Positions 9,294 to 17,901 of a stretch of DNA of 64,000 nucleotides are shown here, one piece after another. Below the pieces are notes generated by a model, which did not search any database, was not told the DNA's origin, and worked only from the letters and a program-made list of their open reading frames with translations. The first letter of the stretch is position 1; every line of letters begins with the position of its first letter. The DNA comes from Treponema sp. (lineage in GTDB: Bacteria > Spirochaetota > Spirochaetia > Treponematales > Treponemataceae), in contig JAGBIY010000064.1 in NCBI GenBank assembly GCA_017934745.1, forward strand, positions 114,597-178,596. The letters are read 5' to 3'. The translations under genes were made by a program, and so were the position numbers.

Positions 9294-10540
9294 CATTTCT
9301 ACCGCTTTACATAGACCCGGGCACGGGAAGCATGCTCTTCTCGCTTTTCATCGGACTTGCGACGACGGCGATTTTTGGAGCGAGGGCGCTTTCGCTAAAA
9401 ATCAAGGGCATTGTCGGACGCGGAAAGCAGACCGAACTCGACAAATCCCACCTTGGAATCGTGGTTTATTCCGACTCGAAGCGGTACTGGAACGTTTTCG
9501 GACCAATCGCGCGCGAATTTGAAAGCCGAGAACTTCCTCTCGTGTATTACACGCAAAGCCCGGACGACCCGGCGTTGAACGAAAAATTTGAATATGTGAA
9601 GGCCGAGTTCATCGGCGAAGGGAACAAGGGATTCGCAAAGCTCAATCTTTTGAACGCCGACGTATGCCTTTCCACCACGCCGGGACTCGATGTTCTCCAG
9701 TGGAAGAGGAGCAAAAACTGCAAGTTTTATGTGCATGTTCCGCACTCCCTCGACGAGATGATGGGCTACCGCATGTTCGGGCTTGATTTCTATGACTCGG
9801 TGCTTCTCACAGGAGATTTCCAGGGGGAGTACATCCGCAGAATCGAAGAGATGCGAAAGATTCCACGCAAAGAGCTTGCAACTGTGGGCTATCCGCCGAT
9901 GGACGAGCAGAAAAAAAGGCTTGACGCTATGAGAAAAACAGAAAAAACAGAGCCGACAATTCTTGTGGCTCCGAGCTGGGGAAAAGAGGCGATTCTCTCC
10001 AAATTCGGCTCAAGATTTCTGGATGCGATTAAAAAGACTGGATACAAAATCATCGTCCGCCCCCACCCGCAGACCAAGACAAGCGAAAAGGAAATGCTCG
10101 ACTCACTGATGAAGGAATTTCCAGAAAGCGAGAAGTTCAACTGGAATTTCGACAACGACAATTTCGACTGCATGAACGAAGCTTCTATTCTGATTACGGA
10201 TTTTTCAGGAATCATCTTCGACTTCGCCCTTCTCTTTGACAAGCCGCTCATCTATGCCGACACAAAATTCGATTCTGGAGTCTACGATGCCGCATGGTTC
10301 GAGGACGAAAAACTCTGGAGATTCAAGGTGCTCGAAAAAATCGGCATCCCGCTCAAAGAAGAGCAGTTTGACGACATGAAAAGCGTGATTGTAAAAGCCC
10401 TGAACGACACATCGCTCGAAGCCGGCCGGGATGAAACGCGCAAAGAGGCGTGGATGCACAGGGGCGAAAGCGCGAGGCTGATTGCGGATTATTTGATAGA
10501 AAAGCAGAAAAAAATAACTTTCAATGAGGCTACAAAATGA
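9290..10540 (+). CDS. CDP-glycerol:glycerophosphotransferase-like protein (TagB/TagF family), copy 1
   Basis: 416 residues. An N-terminal YIDPGTGSMLF segment and a membrane helix are followed by a GT-B-like glycerophosphotransferase domain. Family signatures are VRPHPQTKTSEKEM and ITDFSGIIFDFALL with a following KPLIY, the positions used by TagB/TagF to bind CDP-glycerol. The family adds glycerol-phosphate (or ribitol-phosphate) units to a lipid-linked acceptor at the inner membrane face. The ATG at 9290 overlaps the fusion protein stop (ATGA); an earlier TTG was rejected. It is paralogous to the gene at 23975, with the same N-terminal nine residues MTFLPLYID. Substrate is inferred. Confidence 0.85.
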   Translation: MTFLPLYIDPGTGSMLFSLFIGLATTAIFGARALSLKIKGIVGRGKQTELDKSHLGIVVYSDSKRYWNVFGPIAREFESRELPLVYYTQSPDDPALNEKFEYVKAEFIGEGNKGFAKLNLLNADVCLSTTPGLDVLQWKRSKNCKFYVHVPHSLDEMMGYRMFGLDFYDSVLLTGDFQGEYIRRIEEMRKIPRKELATVGYPPMDEQKKRLDAMRKTEKTEPTILVAPSWGKEAILSKFGSRFLDAIKKTGYKIIVRPHPQTKTSEKEMLDSLMKEFPESEKFNWNFDNDNFDCMNEASILITDFSGIIFDFALLFDKPLIYADTKFDSGVYDAAWFEDEKLWRFKVLEKIGIPLKEEQFDDMKSVIVKALNDTSLEAGRDETRKEAWMHRGESARLIADYLIEKQKKITFNEATK

Positions 10541-11622
10541 TAAATTTTACAGTCGGTCCTGTGCAGATGGACAAAGAGACAAGAGAACTTGGACAGAATC
10601 AGATTCCGTATTTTCGTACACCAGAGTTCTCTACAATAATGAAAGAAAACGAGAAACTCCTGTGCAGTTTTTTTGACGCGCCAGAAAATTCCAGGGTCGT
10701 CTTCATGACCGGGAGCGGAACGGCCTCGATGGAAGGCGGCGTGATGAATTTCTTCACAAAAGACGACAAGGTTCTCATCGTGAACGGAGGAAGCTTCGGA
10801 CATCGCCTTGTTGAACTTTGCGGAATCCACGGGATTCCTTTCACGGAAATAAAGCTGGATTATGGCACGCCACTTGCACAAGAAAATCTTGCGAAGTTCG
10901 AAAATGCTGGCTACACGGGATTTTTAGTTCAGCTGTGCGAGACTTCCACTGGCGTTCTCTACGACATGAACCTAATCGGGGATTTCTGCCAGCGAAACGG
11001 CATTTTCCTTTTCGTGGACGCTGTGAGCGGATTCATGGCGGACAGGTTCTCGATGAAAGAAATGCACGTGAACGCCGCTATCACAGGAAGCCAGAAAGCG
11101 CTGGCTTTGCCGCCTTCAATGAGCTTCACGATTCTTGACGAAAAAGCGATTGAACGGTGCCAGAAAATCAATCCAAGAAGCCTCTACTTCAACTATCCGA
11201 GCTACCTGAAAGACGGCGAGCGCGGTCAGACTCCGTTCACTCCGGCAGTCGGCACTCTTTTGCAGCTCAATCAAAAGCTCAAGAGGATTGAAGCTAGTGG
11301 CGGAATCGAACATCAGAACAAACTCGCAAGGGAACGCGCTGAATATTTCAGGAACGCGATAAAAGACCTGCCGTTCAAGTTGTTTTGTGCAGAAAAAGAT
11401 TCGTCGAACTGTGTTACGGCACTCTGCCCAACGAAGCCAGGAGTCAACGCGCATAAGATTTTTGAAATCATCAAGGACGAATACGGGATTTGGATTTGTC
11501 CCAACGGCGGCGACATGGCGGAAAAAGTTTTCCGGGTCGGCCATATCGGCTCAATCTCAAAAGAGGAAATCGACACGCTCGTGGACGCATTCAAGGATTT
11601 GGTAAAAAGGGGGATTCTATGA
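10537..11622 (+). CDS. Class V PLP aminotransferase (PhnW/serine-glyoxylate aminotransferase-like)
   Basis: 361 residues opening with INFTVGPVQM, like the GPG/TPGP opening of class V small-molecule aminotransferases (PhnW, SGAT). TGSGTASMEGG is the phosphate-binding segment, FVDAVSGF holds the cofactor aspartate, and ITGSQKALALPPS holds the Schiff-base lysine. PhnW converts phosphonoacetaldehyde to 2-aminoethylphosphonate, but no PEP mutase or decarboxylase gene is in the window, so the substrate is open. It overlaps both neighbours by 4 nt and sits before a cytidylyltransferase, suggesting it makes the amino-bearing head group that is then activated. Confidence 0.8.
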   Translation: MINFTVGPVQMDKETRELGQNQIPYFRTPEFSTIMKENEKLLCSFFDAPENSRVVFMTGSGTASMEGGVMNFFTKDDKVLIVNGGSFGHRLVELCGIHGIPFTEIKLDYGTPLAQENLAKFENAGYTGFLVQLCETSTGVLYDMNLIGDFCQRNGIFLFVDAVSGFMADRFSMKEMHVNAAITGSQKALALPPSMSFTILDEKAIERCQKINPRSLYFNYPSYLKDGERGQTPFTPAVGTLLQLNQKLKRIEASGGIEHQNKLARERAEYFRNAIKDLPFKLFCAEKDSSNCVTALCPTKPGVNAHKIFEIIKDEYGIWICPNGGDMAEKVFRVGHIGSISKEEIDTLVDAFKDLVKRGIL

Positions 11623-12080
11623 TAGCAGGAAAAACAGTCGTGTACACAAGCGGAACATTCGACATGCTCCACGCGAACCACATAAAGATGATTGAGTACG
11701 CGCGCTCACTCGGAGACATACTGATTGTTGGCGTGAACACGGACGAGCTTGTGGAGAGCTACAAGAGTCAGCCGATTATTCCATTCGACGAAAGAATCGC
11801 CCTCGTGAAGGCCTTGAAGTACCCGGACATCGTGATTCCCCAGCGTTCGCTCAACCACGCCGACAAGGTGAAGAAACTGAATTTCGATGTCTTTGTCGTG
11901 GGCGACGACTGGGCTGGAAAATACGACTATCTCAAAGAACAGGGCGTGGACGTGGTGTATTTTCCTTACGGAGCGGGAGTCAGCTCGACCAACCTGAAGC
12001 AGCGCATTTACGAGCGCTACGAGAAGCTGCAGCGCGAGGCGAACAGCCACTTTCCACAGGATGCTGACACGGGAAAGTGA
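11619..12080 (+). CDS. TagD-like cytidylyltransferase with altered motifs
   Basis: A 153-residue nucleotidyltransferase-alpha/beta-phosphodiesterase-fold protein, close in length and layout to glycerol-3-phosphate cytidylyltransferase TagD (GTFDMLHANH near the start, DVFVVGDDWAGK in the middle). Two signatures differ from TagD: HxGH reads HANH, and the RTEGIST nucleotide-binding motif reads YGAGVSST, losing the arginine. It probably activates a phospho-alcohol with CTP, but the substrate may not be glycerol-3-phosphate. The ATG at 11619 overlaps the aminotransferase stop; a longer in-frame start at 11490 lies inside the upstream gene and was rejected. It is the last gene of block A. Confidence 0.78.
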   Translation: MIAGKTVVYTSGTFDMLHANHIKMIEYARSLGDILIVGVNTDELVESYKSQPIIPFDERIALVKALKYPDIVIPQRSLNHADKVKKLNFDVFVVGDDWAGKYDYLKEQGVDVVYFPYGAGVSSTNLKQRIYERYEKLQREANSHFPQDADTGK

Positions 12081-12151
12081 TTTTTACCGCCAGCATACAG
12101 ATTGCAAAACAGAGGCCGACAAGGGAACAGAACAGGTCAAGGAAGCAGTTT

Positions 12152-13705
12152 TCAATACTGCGCGTACATAAATCCCGCATCGCCTGCGCTGAAGCTGAAG
12201 CTCAGGATTATCAGGAGCAGCGGCACATAGTAGCAGAGCCAGCGCACGGCGATGTTCTTTTTCTGGATGGACGCATACACGTCAACCTTGTTTTCCTTCA
12301 AAAGGCTCACCACAAAAACAATCATGCACCCCAAAGCAATCAGCACAATGTGGCTCTGGAAATCCGAGATGTTGCCCAAGATTTGGTTCATGTAGTCCTT
12401 CGAGGCGAGAACGAGCGGATTGCCGAACCGCGTGAATGAATTTCTGAGGTAGGCGAAGGACTTCGGCACATCAACGATTCTGTCAAAATACCAGCCAATG
12501 TTCACGATGACGAATGTACGAACGATTTGAAAAAGACGCCAGCCTCGACTTTTTGCATTCACATGGAATTTTTCGTTCACCTTCTCGAAAAGAGGCTTAA
12601 AAATGTCGCTCAAGGCAATCACAAGTCCGTTGTACAAACCCCAGACAAAAAAGTGCAGTTCAGGCCCATGCCAAATGCCGACCAGCATGAAGACCAAAAT
12701 GTTCGCTATGCAAGCGGGGAGCGTTCTGCCGAAATGCTTTCCGAAGCGGGCGGTGCACCACTTGCCCAGATTCTGCGTGATTTTTGTCAGCGCGAAGGGA
12801 TAGAAGACGTAATCGCGCATCCACTGTCCGAGACTGATGTGCCAACGCTGCCAGAAATTCGCAAGGCTTGTCGAAAAATACGGCTGCTTGAAATTCTGCG
12901 CCATCTTTACGCCGAACAGCTCCGCGATTCCAAGCACCATGTCCGTACCGCCTGAAAAATCCGCATACTGATAGGCCGAGTACATCAAGATTCCAGCCAC
13001 AAGCACGCAGCCCGGATAATCAGTGTAAACGCCGTCAAAAATACTGCCCACATGATTCACCAGCAAATCAGCGACAAGGTATTTTTTCAGTGCGCCGTAG
13101 AGAATCAGCATGACGCCGTGCTTGATATTCTCGAAGTCAAACACGCGCTCCGCCTTTAGCTGGACGCCTGTCTGGTTGTAGCGGTTTATCGGCCCCAAAA
13201 CAAGCTGTGGAAAAAACGACACGAAGACGAAGTATTTGAAGAAATTATGCTCGCGCTCGTATTTTCCGTTGTAGATGTCCATGAAGTATCCGATTGACGA
13301 GAGCGTATAGTAGGAAATACCGAGGGGAAGAAGGAGAGTCTTTGAACCGACAAGGACGCGCCAGTATTTGAGATAGAAGAGGACTCCCACGTTCAGCGCG
13401 AGCATTCCGAGCAGAACGAGCCGTTTTCTCGTCTGAACCCGTTTTTTCTCAATCTTGAAGTCGTCCTTTGGAAGTTCAGCTTTTTTCGACTTGAGGGCGA
13501 CATTGAAATCGGAAATGAATTTCGCTCCGAAGAAGGTTACCAGGGAACTAAAAAGGATGAACGCCAGATTCCCAACACCGCTGCAGGCATAAAAAACAGT
13601 GTTTGAAAGCAAAAGCACAATCCACTGGAAACGCTTTGGAGCCAAATAATAGAAAAGAAGAGAAATCAAAAGAAAAATAGCGAATGTGAAAGAAAGAAAA
13701 TTCAT
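12152..13705 (-). CDS. MBOAT-family O-acyltransferase (DltB/AlgI-like)
   Basis: A 517-residue polytopic membrane protein. It carries the MBOAT signatures: FFPQLVLGPINRY at ~164-176, NFWQRWHISL (His289) and the invariant catalytic histidine in GIWHGPELHF (His346). MBOATs such as AlgI, PatA and DltB move acyl groups across the membrane to an extracellular acceptor, working with an SGNH or DltD-type partner, which is encoded 15 nt upstream here. The gene runs against block A and its end lies 71 nt from the end of the TagD-like gene, with no clear terminator in between. Expected role: acetylation or D-alanylation-like decoration of the local polymer. Confidence 0.9.
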   Translation of the reverse strand: MNFLSFTFAIFLLISLLFYYLAPKRFQWIVLLLSNTVFYACSGVGNLAFILFSSLVTFFGAKFISDFNVALKSKKAELPKDDFKIEKKRVQTRKRLVLLGMLALNVGVLFYLKYWRVLVGSKTLLLPLGISYYTLSSIGYFMDIYNGKYEREHNFFKYFVFVSFFPQLVLGPINRYNQTGVQLKAERVFDFENIKHGVMLILYGALKKYLVADLLVNHVGSIFDGVYTDYPGCVLVAGILMYSAYQYADFSGGTDMVLGIAELFGVKMAQNFKQPYFSTSLANFWQRWHISLGQWMRDYVFYPFALTKITQNLGKWCTARFGKHFGRTLPACIANILVFMLVGIWHGPELHFFVWGLYNGLVIALSDIFKPLFEKVNEKFHVNAKSRGWRLFQIVRTFVIVNIGWYFDRIVDVPKSFAYLRNSFTRFGNPLVLASKDYMNQILGNISDFQSHIVLIALGCMIVFVVSLLKENKVDVYASIQKKNIAVRWLCYYVPLLLIILSFSFSAGDAGFMYAQY

Positions 13706-13720
13706 TGTCTGCCCCCCGCC

Positions 13721-15046
13721 CTAGAACGCCGCGAAATTTTCCATGCAGTCGTTCTGCTTGATTCCGTCAAGATAACTTACGACCCGGATTTTGCCGGATT
13801 TTCCCAAAGGGAGGCTGACGGTCGTGCCTCCAGAATCTTTCGCAAGAACTGTCTCCTCCCCGCCCGATATCGCGTACACATCGTAGGTGATGCGACCAGG
13901 GTCCGCAATGTTCGTCACTGGCGTGATTTCAAGCGTCTTTTTGTCACCGCTTTCAATCATGTACAGCCCGAAAACCCTTTCGCCGACATTTTTCATTTTT
14001 TCCGCATAGGACGGATAGAAATACTTTTCAACCACATTCTCTTCCTTATATTTTTCCGAAAAGAAATCGCAGAATACGTCCGTCCATTTGTACACGCCCT
14101 TTTTACTGAGATGGTTGTCGTCGTGATAGTCGGAATCAGAAAGAAAAAGCAGTTCGGGCTTCGCAAGGTTGAAATCATAATAGGCAAAACCATGCTCGTT
14201 GATGAAATTCTTGCAAAAACCATAGTACGAATCATAGTTTCCCTTTTGGTTCAGGTAAAAATCGCTGTTCGGCATGGCGTAGAAAATCAATTCGACACCA
14301 TTTTCCCGACAAAGCGATATGATTTTTTCGACAGTGCCCTTCCAGTCATCGCTCACCCGCTCAACGGGGATTGCCGACTCCAGTTTGTAGTCAGAAAAAC
14401 CGCCATCGGGGATTTCCTCGAAATCAAGGACACAGCCACGCCCGGCATATTCGGAACCGTCATCGTGGTACGAATACTCAAAATAGCTTCCGTCCGCGAC
14501 AGAAGCCAGCTTCCGCGCGATTTTCTTCGGATTCAGAGTTATAAGCTTGTCCTTGCCGATTGGCAGAAAGGAATTCAAATAATGGCTAGGCGCGGAACAA
14601 TGAAGCAGAAAATCATATTTCACGCCAAAATCACGCAGGTTCTCGCTTACGATGTACTCGGACGTCAAGCCGGTGCGCTCAGAAAAAGCCGGTGCGCAAG
14701 CAACAGCAAAATCAAGCTCCAAAAAGACTTTCTCTATTTTGTAGAGCTTCAACGCCTGGCGCAAAATCGCGTAAGTTCCATCAATTTTCTGGGAAGGAGT
14801 CCCTGTATTGAAGACGCTTTTTCCGAAACGCACACCCGCGGTGTTGGCTTCCACTCCGTGGGAAACGTGGGAAGCCCCGCATATCAAGTAGTCGATTCTC
14901 TCCTGCGCGTAAAACTCGTGGAAAAGGGCCCGTGCATACGAATTCGAATCGTCTCGGAAAAAGAACGACGCGCACACTGAAAGCAAGAAAAAGAACACAA
15001 AGAACAGAAAGATTTTCAGCGGAATTTTCACTTTTACAGACATCAT
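13721..15046 (-). CDS. SGNH/DltD-like exported acyl-transfer partner
   Basis: 441 residues. One N-terminal membrane anchor (residues ~8-28) is followed by an SGNH-type domain with a serine in YLICGASH (Ser59) and a C-terminal Asp-His pair in YHDDNHLSKKG (around residue 310), so the catalytic set looks complete. The last ~100 residues form an extra beta-rich domain. DltD and AlgX/AlgJ proteins play this role beside MBOAT enzymes, receiving or placing the acyl group on a cell-envelope polymer. It is the first gene of a two-gene minus-strand operon and is divergent from fusion copy 2. No D-alanine ligase (DltA) or carrier gene is visible. Confidence 0.8.
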   Translation of the reverse strand: MMSVKVKIPLKIFLFFVFFFLLSVCASFFFRDDSNSYARALFHEFYAQERIDYLICGASHVSHGVEANTAGVRFGKSVFNTGTPSQKIDGTYAILRQALKLYKIEKVFLELDFAVACAPAFSERTGLTSEYIVSENLRDFGVKYDFLLHCSAPSHYLNSFLPIGKDKLITLNPKKIARKLASVADGSYFEYSYHDDGSEYAGRGCVLDFEEIPDGGFSDYKLESAIPVERVSDDWKGTVEKIISLCRENGVELIFYAMPNSDFYLNQKGNYDSYYGFCKNFINEHGFAYYDFNLAKPELLFLSDSDYHDDNHLSKKGVYKWTDVFCDFFSEKYKEENVVEKYFYPSYAEKMKNVGERVFGLYMIESGDKKTLEITPVTNIADPGRITYDVYAISGGEETVLAKDSGGTTVSLPLGKSGKIRVVSYLDGIKQNDCMENFAAF

Positions 15047-15154
15047 TAAGAAAATATAACGGAAAGCGACAGTTTCATAAAGGCATCTTAAAAAGATACG
15101 GAGAAAACAGAAAATACAGAAACATACATGAAAACAATTTGTTGTTTTTGGTGT

Positions 15155-15160
15155 AAAATA
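15155..15160 (+). promoter_or_regulatory. Possible -10 element (TGTAAAAT) for block C
   Basis: TAAAAT directly preceded by TG, 32 nt before the ATG at 15193 in the 146-nt divergent gap between the SGNH gene and fusion copy 2. No convincing -35 is seen. The same TGTAAAATAGAA string occurs before the gene at 29172. GGAG about 8 nt before the ATG is the ribosome-binding site. Confidence 0.35.
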
Positions 15161-15192
15161 GAAAACTCATTCAAAAACATGGAGAAAGACGA

Positions 15193-17889
15193 ATGTTTTT
15201 ATACAATCTGGTTATATATCCGATAAAGCAGCTCCTTGAGATTTGCTACATATTTTTCAGCGAGGTGACTTCAAGCCCCGGAATCTCCGTCATAGCGTTG
15301 AGTTTCGCGGTAACTCTGTGCTGTCTTCCGCTGTACATAGTCGCGGAAAGATGGCAGGAAAAGGAAAGGCTCATCCAGAAGAGGCTCAAGCCCGGAATCG
15401 AGAGGATAAAGAAGGCTTTCAAAGGCGACGAGCGTTTCATGATGACGACGACCTTCTACAAACAGAACCGCTACCACCCGATGATGGCTCTCAGATCCTC
15501 GTTCGGGCTTTTGATACAGATTCCTTTCTTCATCGCGGCATACTCTTTTCTGTCCCACCTGCAGGCATTGAAGGGGCAGCCCTTCCTTTTCATCAGCGAC
15601 ATGGGATCTCCTGATGCCATGTTCAGCATAGGAGGGTTCAAAATCAACATACTCCCGATAGCGATGACCATCATAAACTGCGTTTCAGGAGCGATTTATT
15701 CACACGGCCACGACAGCATTCGCGAGAAAATCCAGATTTACGTCTCGGCGGCGCTCTTTCTCGTCCTGCTCTACGCATCCCCTGCGGGTCTCGTCATGTA
15801 TTGGACGATGAACAATCTTCTCTCGCTCGTTAAAAACGTCTTCTACAAGATGAAGAATCCGCTCAAGACCTTCTATTTTGTGGCTTCGTTCTTCAGCCTG
15901 ATTGGAATTTTCGCCTCCATATTCGCATTGAAGGAGGCGAAAATGGAGCTGAGAACCATGTTCTCTCTGCTTTGCGTTGCCGTCATACTCTCCCCCTTCT
16001 TCGTAAAAGCGGTGGTCACATTCGCTGACAAATTCCTAAAGGACATAACGGAAAAAACAGGAAGGAGGGCGGCAGTTTTCGTACTGTCTGCACTTCTTCT
16101 GGCGGTTCTCACCGGCTTCACGATTCCTTCAATGCTCATCGAAAGCGAAGTTCAGGAATTCAGCTTCGTCGACAATTACAAATCGCCGTTCATCTTTCTT
16201 TGGACGCCGTTCTTCCAGGCATTGGGGCTTTACGTTTTCTGGCCGACGTGCTTCTACGCACTGTTCGGTACAAGAATAAAGAAACTGCTCACGGTTGCGA
16301 TGGTCTTCATGGCCACATACGCGCTGATAAACAACTTCGCTTTCTCAGGTTCGTACGGGCCGCTGCAGCCGAATCTGGATTTCATGGAAGCCCAGTTCTT
16401 CAAAGACACATTGCCTAGAATCATCGTCAACTCTATTCTTGCGGTACTGACGTTCACGGCGACCGTTCTCCTGCTCACGAAAAAATCGTATCCGCTGATT
16501 CCATACTCGCTCATACTGCTGTTCGGTCTCACCACGGTCTCAATCAGGAATGTCGCCATAATATCCAGTTCGTACAGCAAAATGACACCCCCAAAAACTA
16601 TGGCATCGATTGAGCCCGTCTACCACCTTTCAAAGACGGGGAAGAACGTAATAGTCTTCATGCAGGACAGGCTATTCTCACCACTCATAGACGAAGTATT
16701 CGAGGAGAAGCCGGACTTGGCGGAACATTTCGACGGCTTCACGTTCTATCCGAACACGGTTTCGCTGGGTCACCTGACCATGCTTGGAGTGCCAGGAATT
16801 TTCGGCGGCTACAGCTACACGCCGGCGGAAAGCAACAAGAGAACGGACAAATCGATAAAGCAGAAGCACAACGAAGCTATTCTGTCCATGCCGGTGAATT
16901 TCCACGAGGCGGGATTCGACGTCACAGTGTCCGACATGCCGTACGAGAATTTCGACAAAGAGCCTCTCACATCTATGTACGAAGATTACCCGTACATAAA
17001 CAGGATTTGGACGCAGGGAGTCTATTCTGACTACTGGTACAAGCAGAACGGAATCGAGAAGACATCCTACATAAGCGACAGCATAAAACACAATTTCATA
17101 ATGTTCGGAATCTTCAAGACGTTTCCACCTGTTCTCCGCAGGCTGGTCCACCACAAACGCTGGTGGAACACGGACGGAAGAAAGGACCATTTCTCCCAGT
17201 TCATCGACAACTACAGCTGTCTGATTTATTTCCCCCAGCTTTTCGACGGAGACGCCGAAAAAAGCACGTTCACGATGATAGACAATCTCGCCACGCACGA
17301 ACCGAGTCTTCTCCAGTGGCCCGACTATGTTCCCGTAAAGGAAGTAACGCAGTTCGGGGAGAGCAAATGGTCGAGGAACGCCCAGTACAACACGCAGGCA
17401 GGAACTCTCAGGTGCTACGCGAAATTCTTCGACTATCTGAAGGAAAACGGGCTATACGACAACACCAGAATCATCATAGTCTCCGACCACGGAGCCAGCA
17501 TAGAGACCGGGAAATTCAACAGCGACGAGATGCCGTTTTTGAAGGAGCACGTCACCGCAAGCCTCCTTGTGAAAGACTTCAACGACAGGACTCCAAGTCC
17601 GGACGGAGTGCACCTCAGAAAGGACATGAGATTCATGACGAACGCCGACACCCCGGCTCTTGCATTGGAAGGAATCAACGATGAAGCAGAGAACCCCTTC
17701 ACAAACATGAAGTACAAACTATCGGCCGAGGAGAAAAAAGATTACACGAAAATCTGCAAGCCGCAAGCGGAAAGCACAAGGAACAGGGAAAACAAGAAGT
17801 ATACAATTCCAAACGATGTCTGGTGGACGGTAAGCGACGACATCTACAAAGACGAGAATTGGAAGCAGATTTTTCCATTCGGAAAGTAG
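15193..17889 (+). CDS. YidC/Oxa1-like membrane domain fused to sulfatase/LtaS-like domain, copy 2
   Basis: 898 residues with the same three-part layout as copy 1: YidC-like domain (~1-230), about six extra helices (~230-455) and a periplasmic alkaline-phosphatase-superfamily domain (~470-898). The groove arginine position is Thr41. The sulfatase site keeps Asp492, Thr529 (again exactly 37 residues after the Asp), His702 and Asp765-His766. The YidC part retains the hairpin KGDERFMM and IQIPFFIAAYSFL. A CotH gene follows after 12 nt with a strong AGGAGG-type site. Likely role: an extracytoplasmic phospho-substituent transferase for the local polymer. A 28-nt stretch at about 15416-15443 matches copy 1 exactly. 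Confidence 0.85.
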   Translation: MFLYNLVIYPIKQLLEICYIFFSEVTSSPGISVIALSFAVTLCCLPLYIVAERWQEKERLIQKRLKPGIERIKKAFKGDERFMMTTTFYKQNRYHPMMALRSSFGLLIQIPFFIAAYSFLSHLQALKGQPFLFISDMGSPDAMFSIGGFKINILPIAMTIINCVSGAIYSHGHDSIREKIQIYVSAALFLVLLYASPAGLVMYWTMNNLLSLVKNVFYKMKNPLKTFYFVASFFSLIGIFASIFALKEAKMELRTMFSLLCVAVILSPFFVKAVVTFADKFLKDITEKTGRRAAVFVLSALLLAVLTGFTIPSMLIESEVQEFSFVDNYKSPFIFLWTPFFQALGLYVFWPTCFYALFGTRIKKLLTVAMVFMATYALINNFAFSGSYGPLQPNLDFMEAQFFKDTLPRIIVNSILAVLTFTATVLLLTKKSYPLIPYSLILLFGLTTVSIRNVAIISSSYSKMTPPKTMASIEPVYHLSKTGKNVIVFMQDRLFSPLIDEVFEEKPDLAEHFDGFTFYPNTVSLGHLTMLGVPGIFGGYSYTPAESNKRTDKSIKQKHNEAILSMPVNFHEAGFDVTVSDMPYENFDKEPLTSMYEDYPYINRIWTQGVYSDYWYKQNGIEKTSYISDSIKHNFIMFGIFKTFPPVLRRLVHHKRWWNTDGRKDHFSQFIDNYSCLIYFPQLFDGDAEKSTFTMIDNLATHEPSLLQWPDYVPVKEVTQFGESKWSRNAQYNTQAGTLRCYAKFFDYLKENGLYDNTRIIIVSDHGASIETGKFNSDEMPFLKEHVTASLLVKDFNDRTPSPDGVHLRKDMRFMTNADTPALALEGINDEAENPFTNMKYKLSAEEKKDYTKICKPQAESTRNRENKKYTIPNDVWWTVSDDIYKDENWKQIFPFGK

Positions 17890-17901
17890 AGCGGAGGAAA
17901 A

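Noticed and set aside
14111-14980. A 289-codon plus-strand frame opposite the SGNH gene
   Set aside because: No motifs or ribosome-binding site, whereas the minus-strand protein has a signal anchor and a complete SGNH catalytic set.
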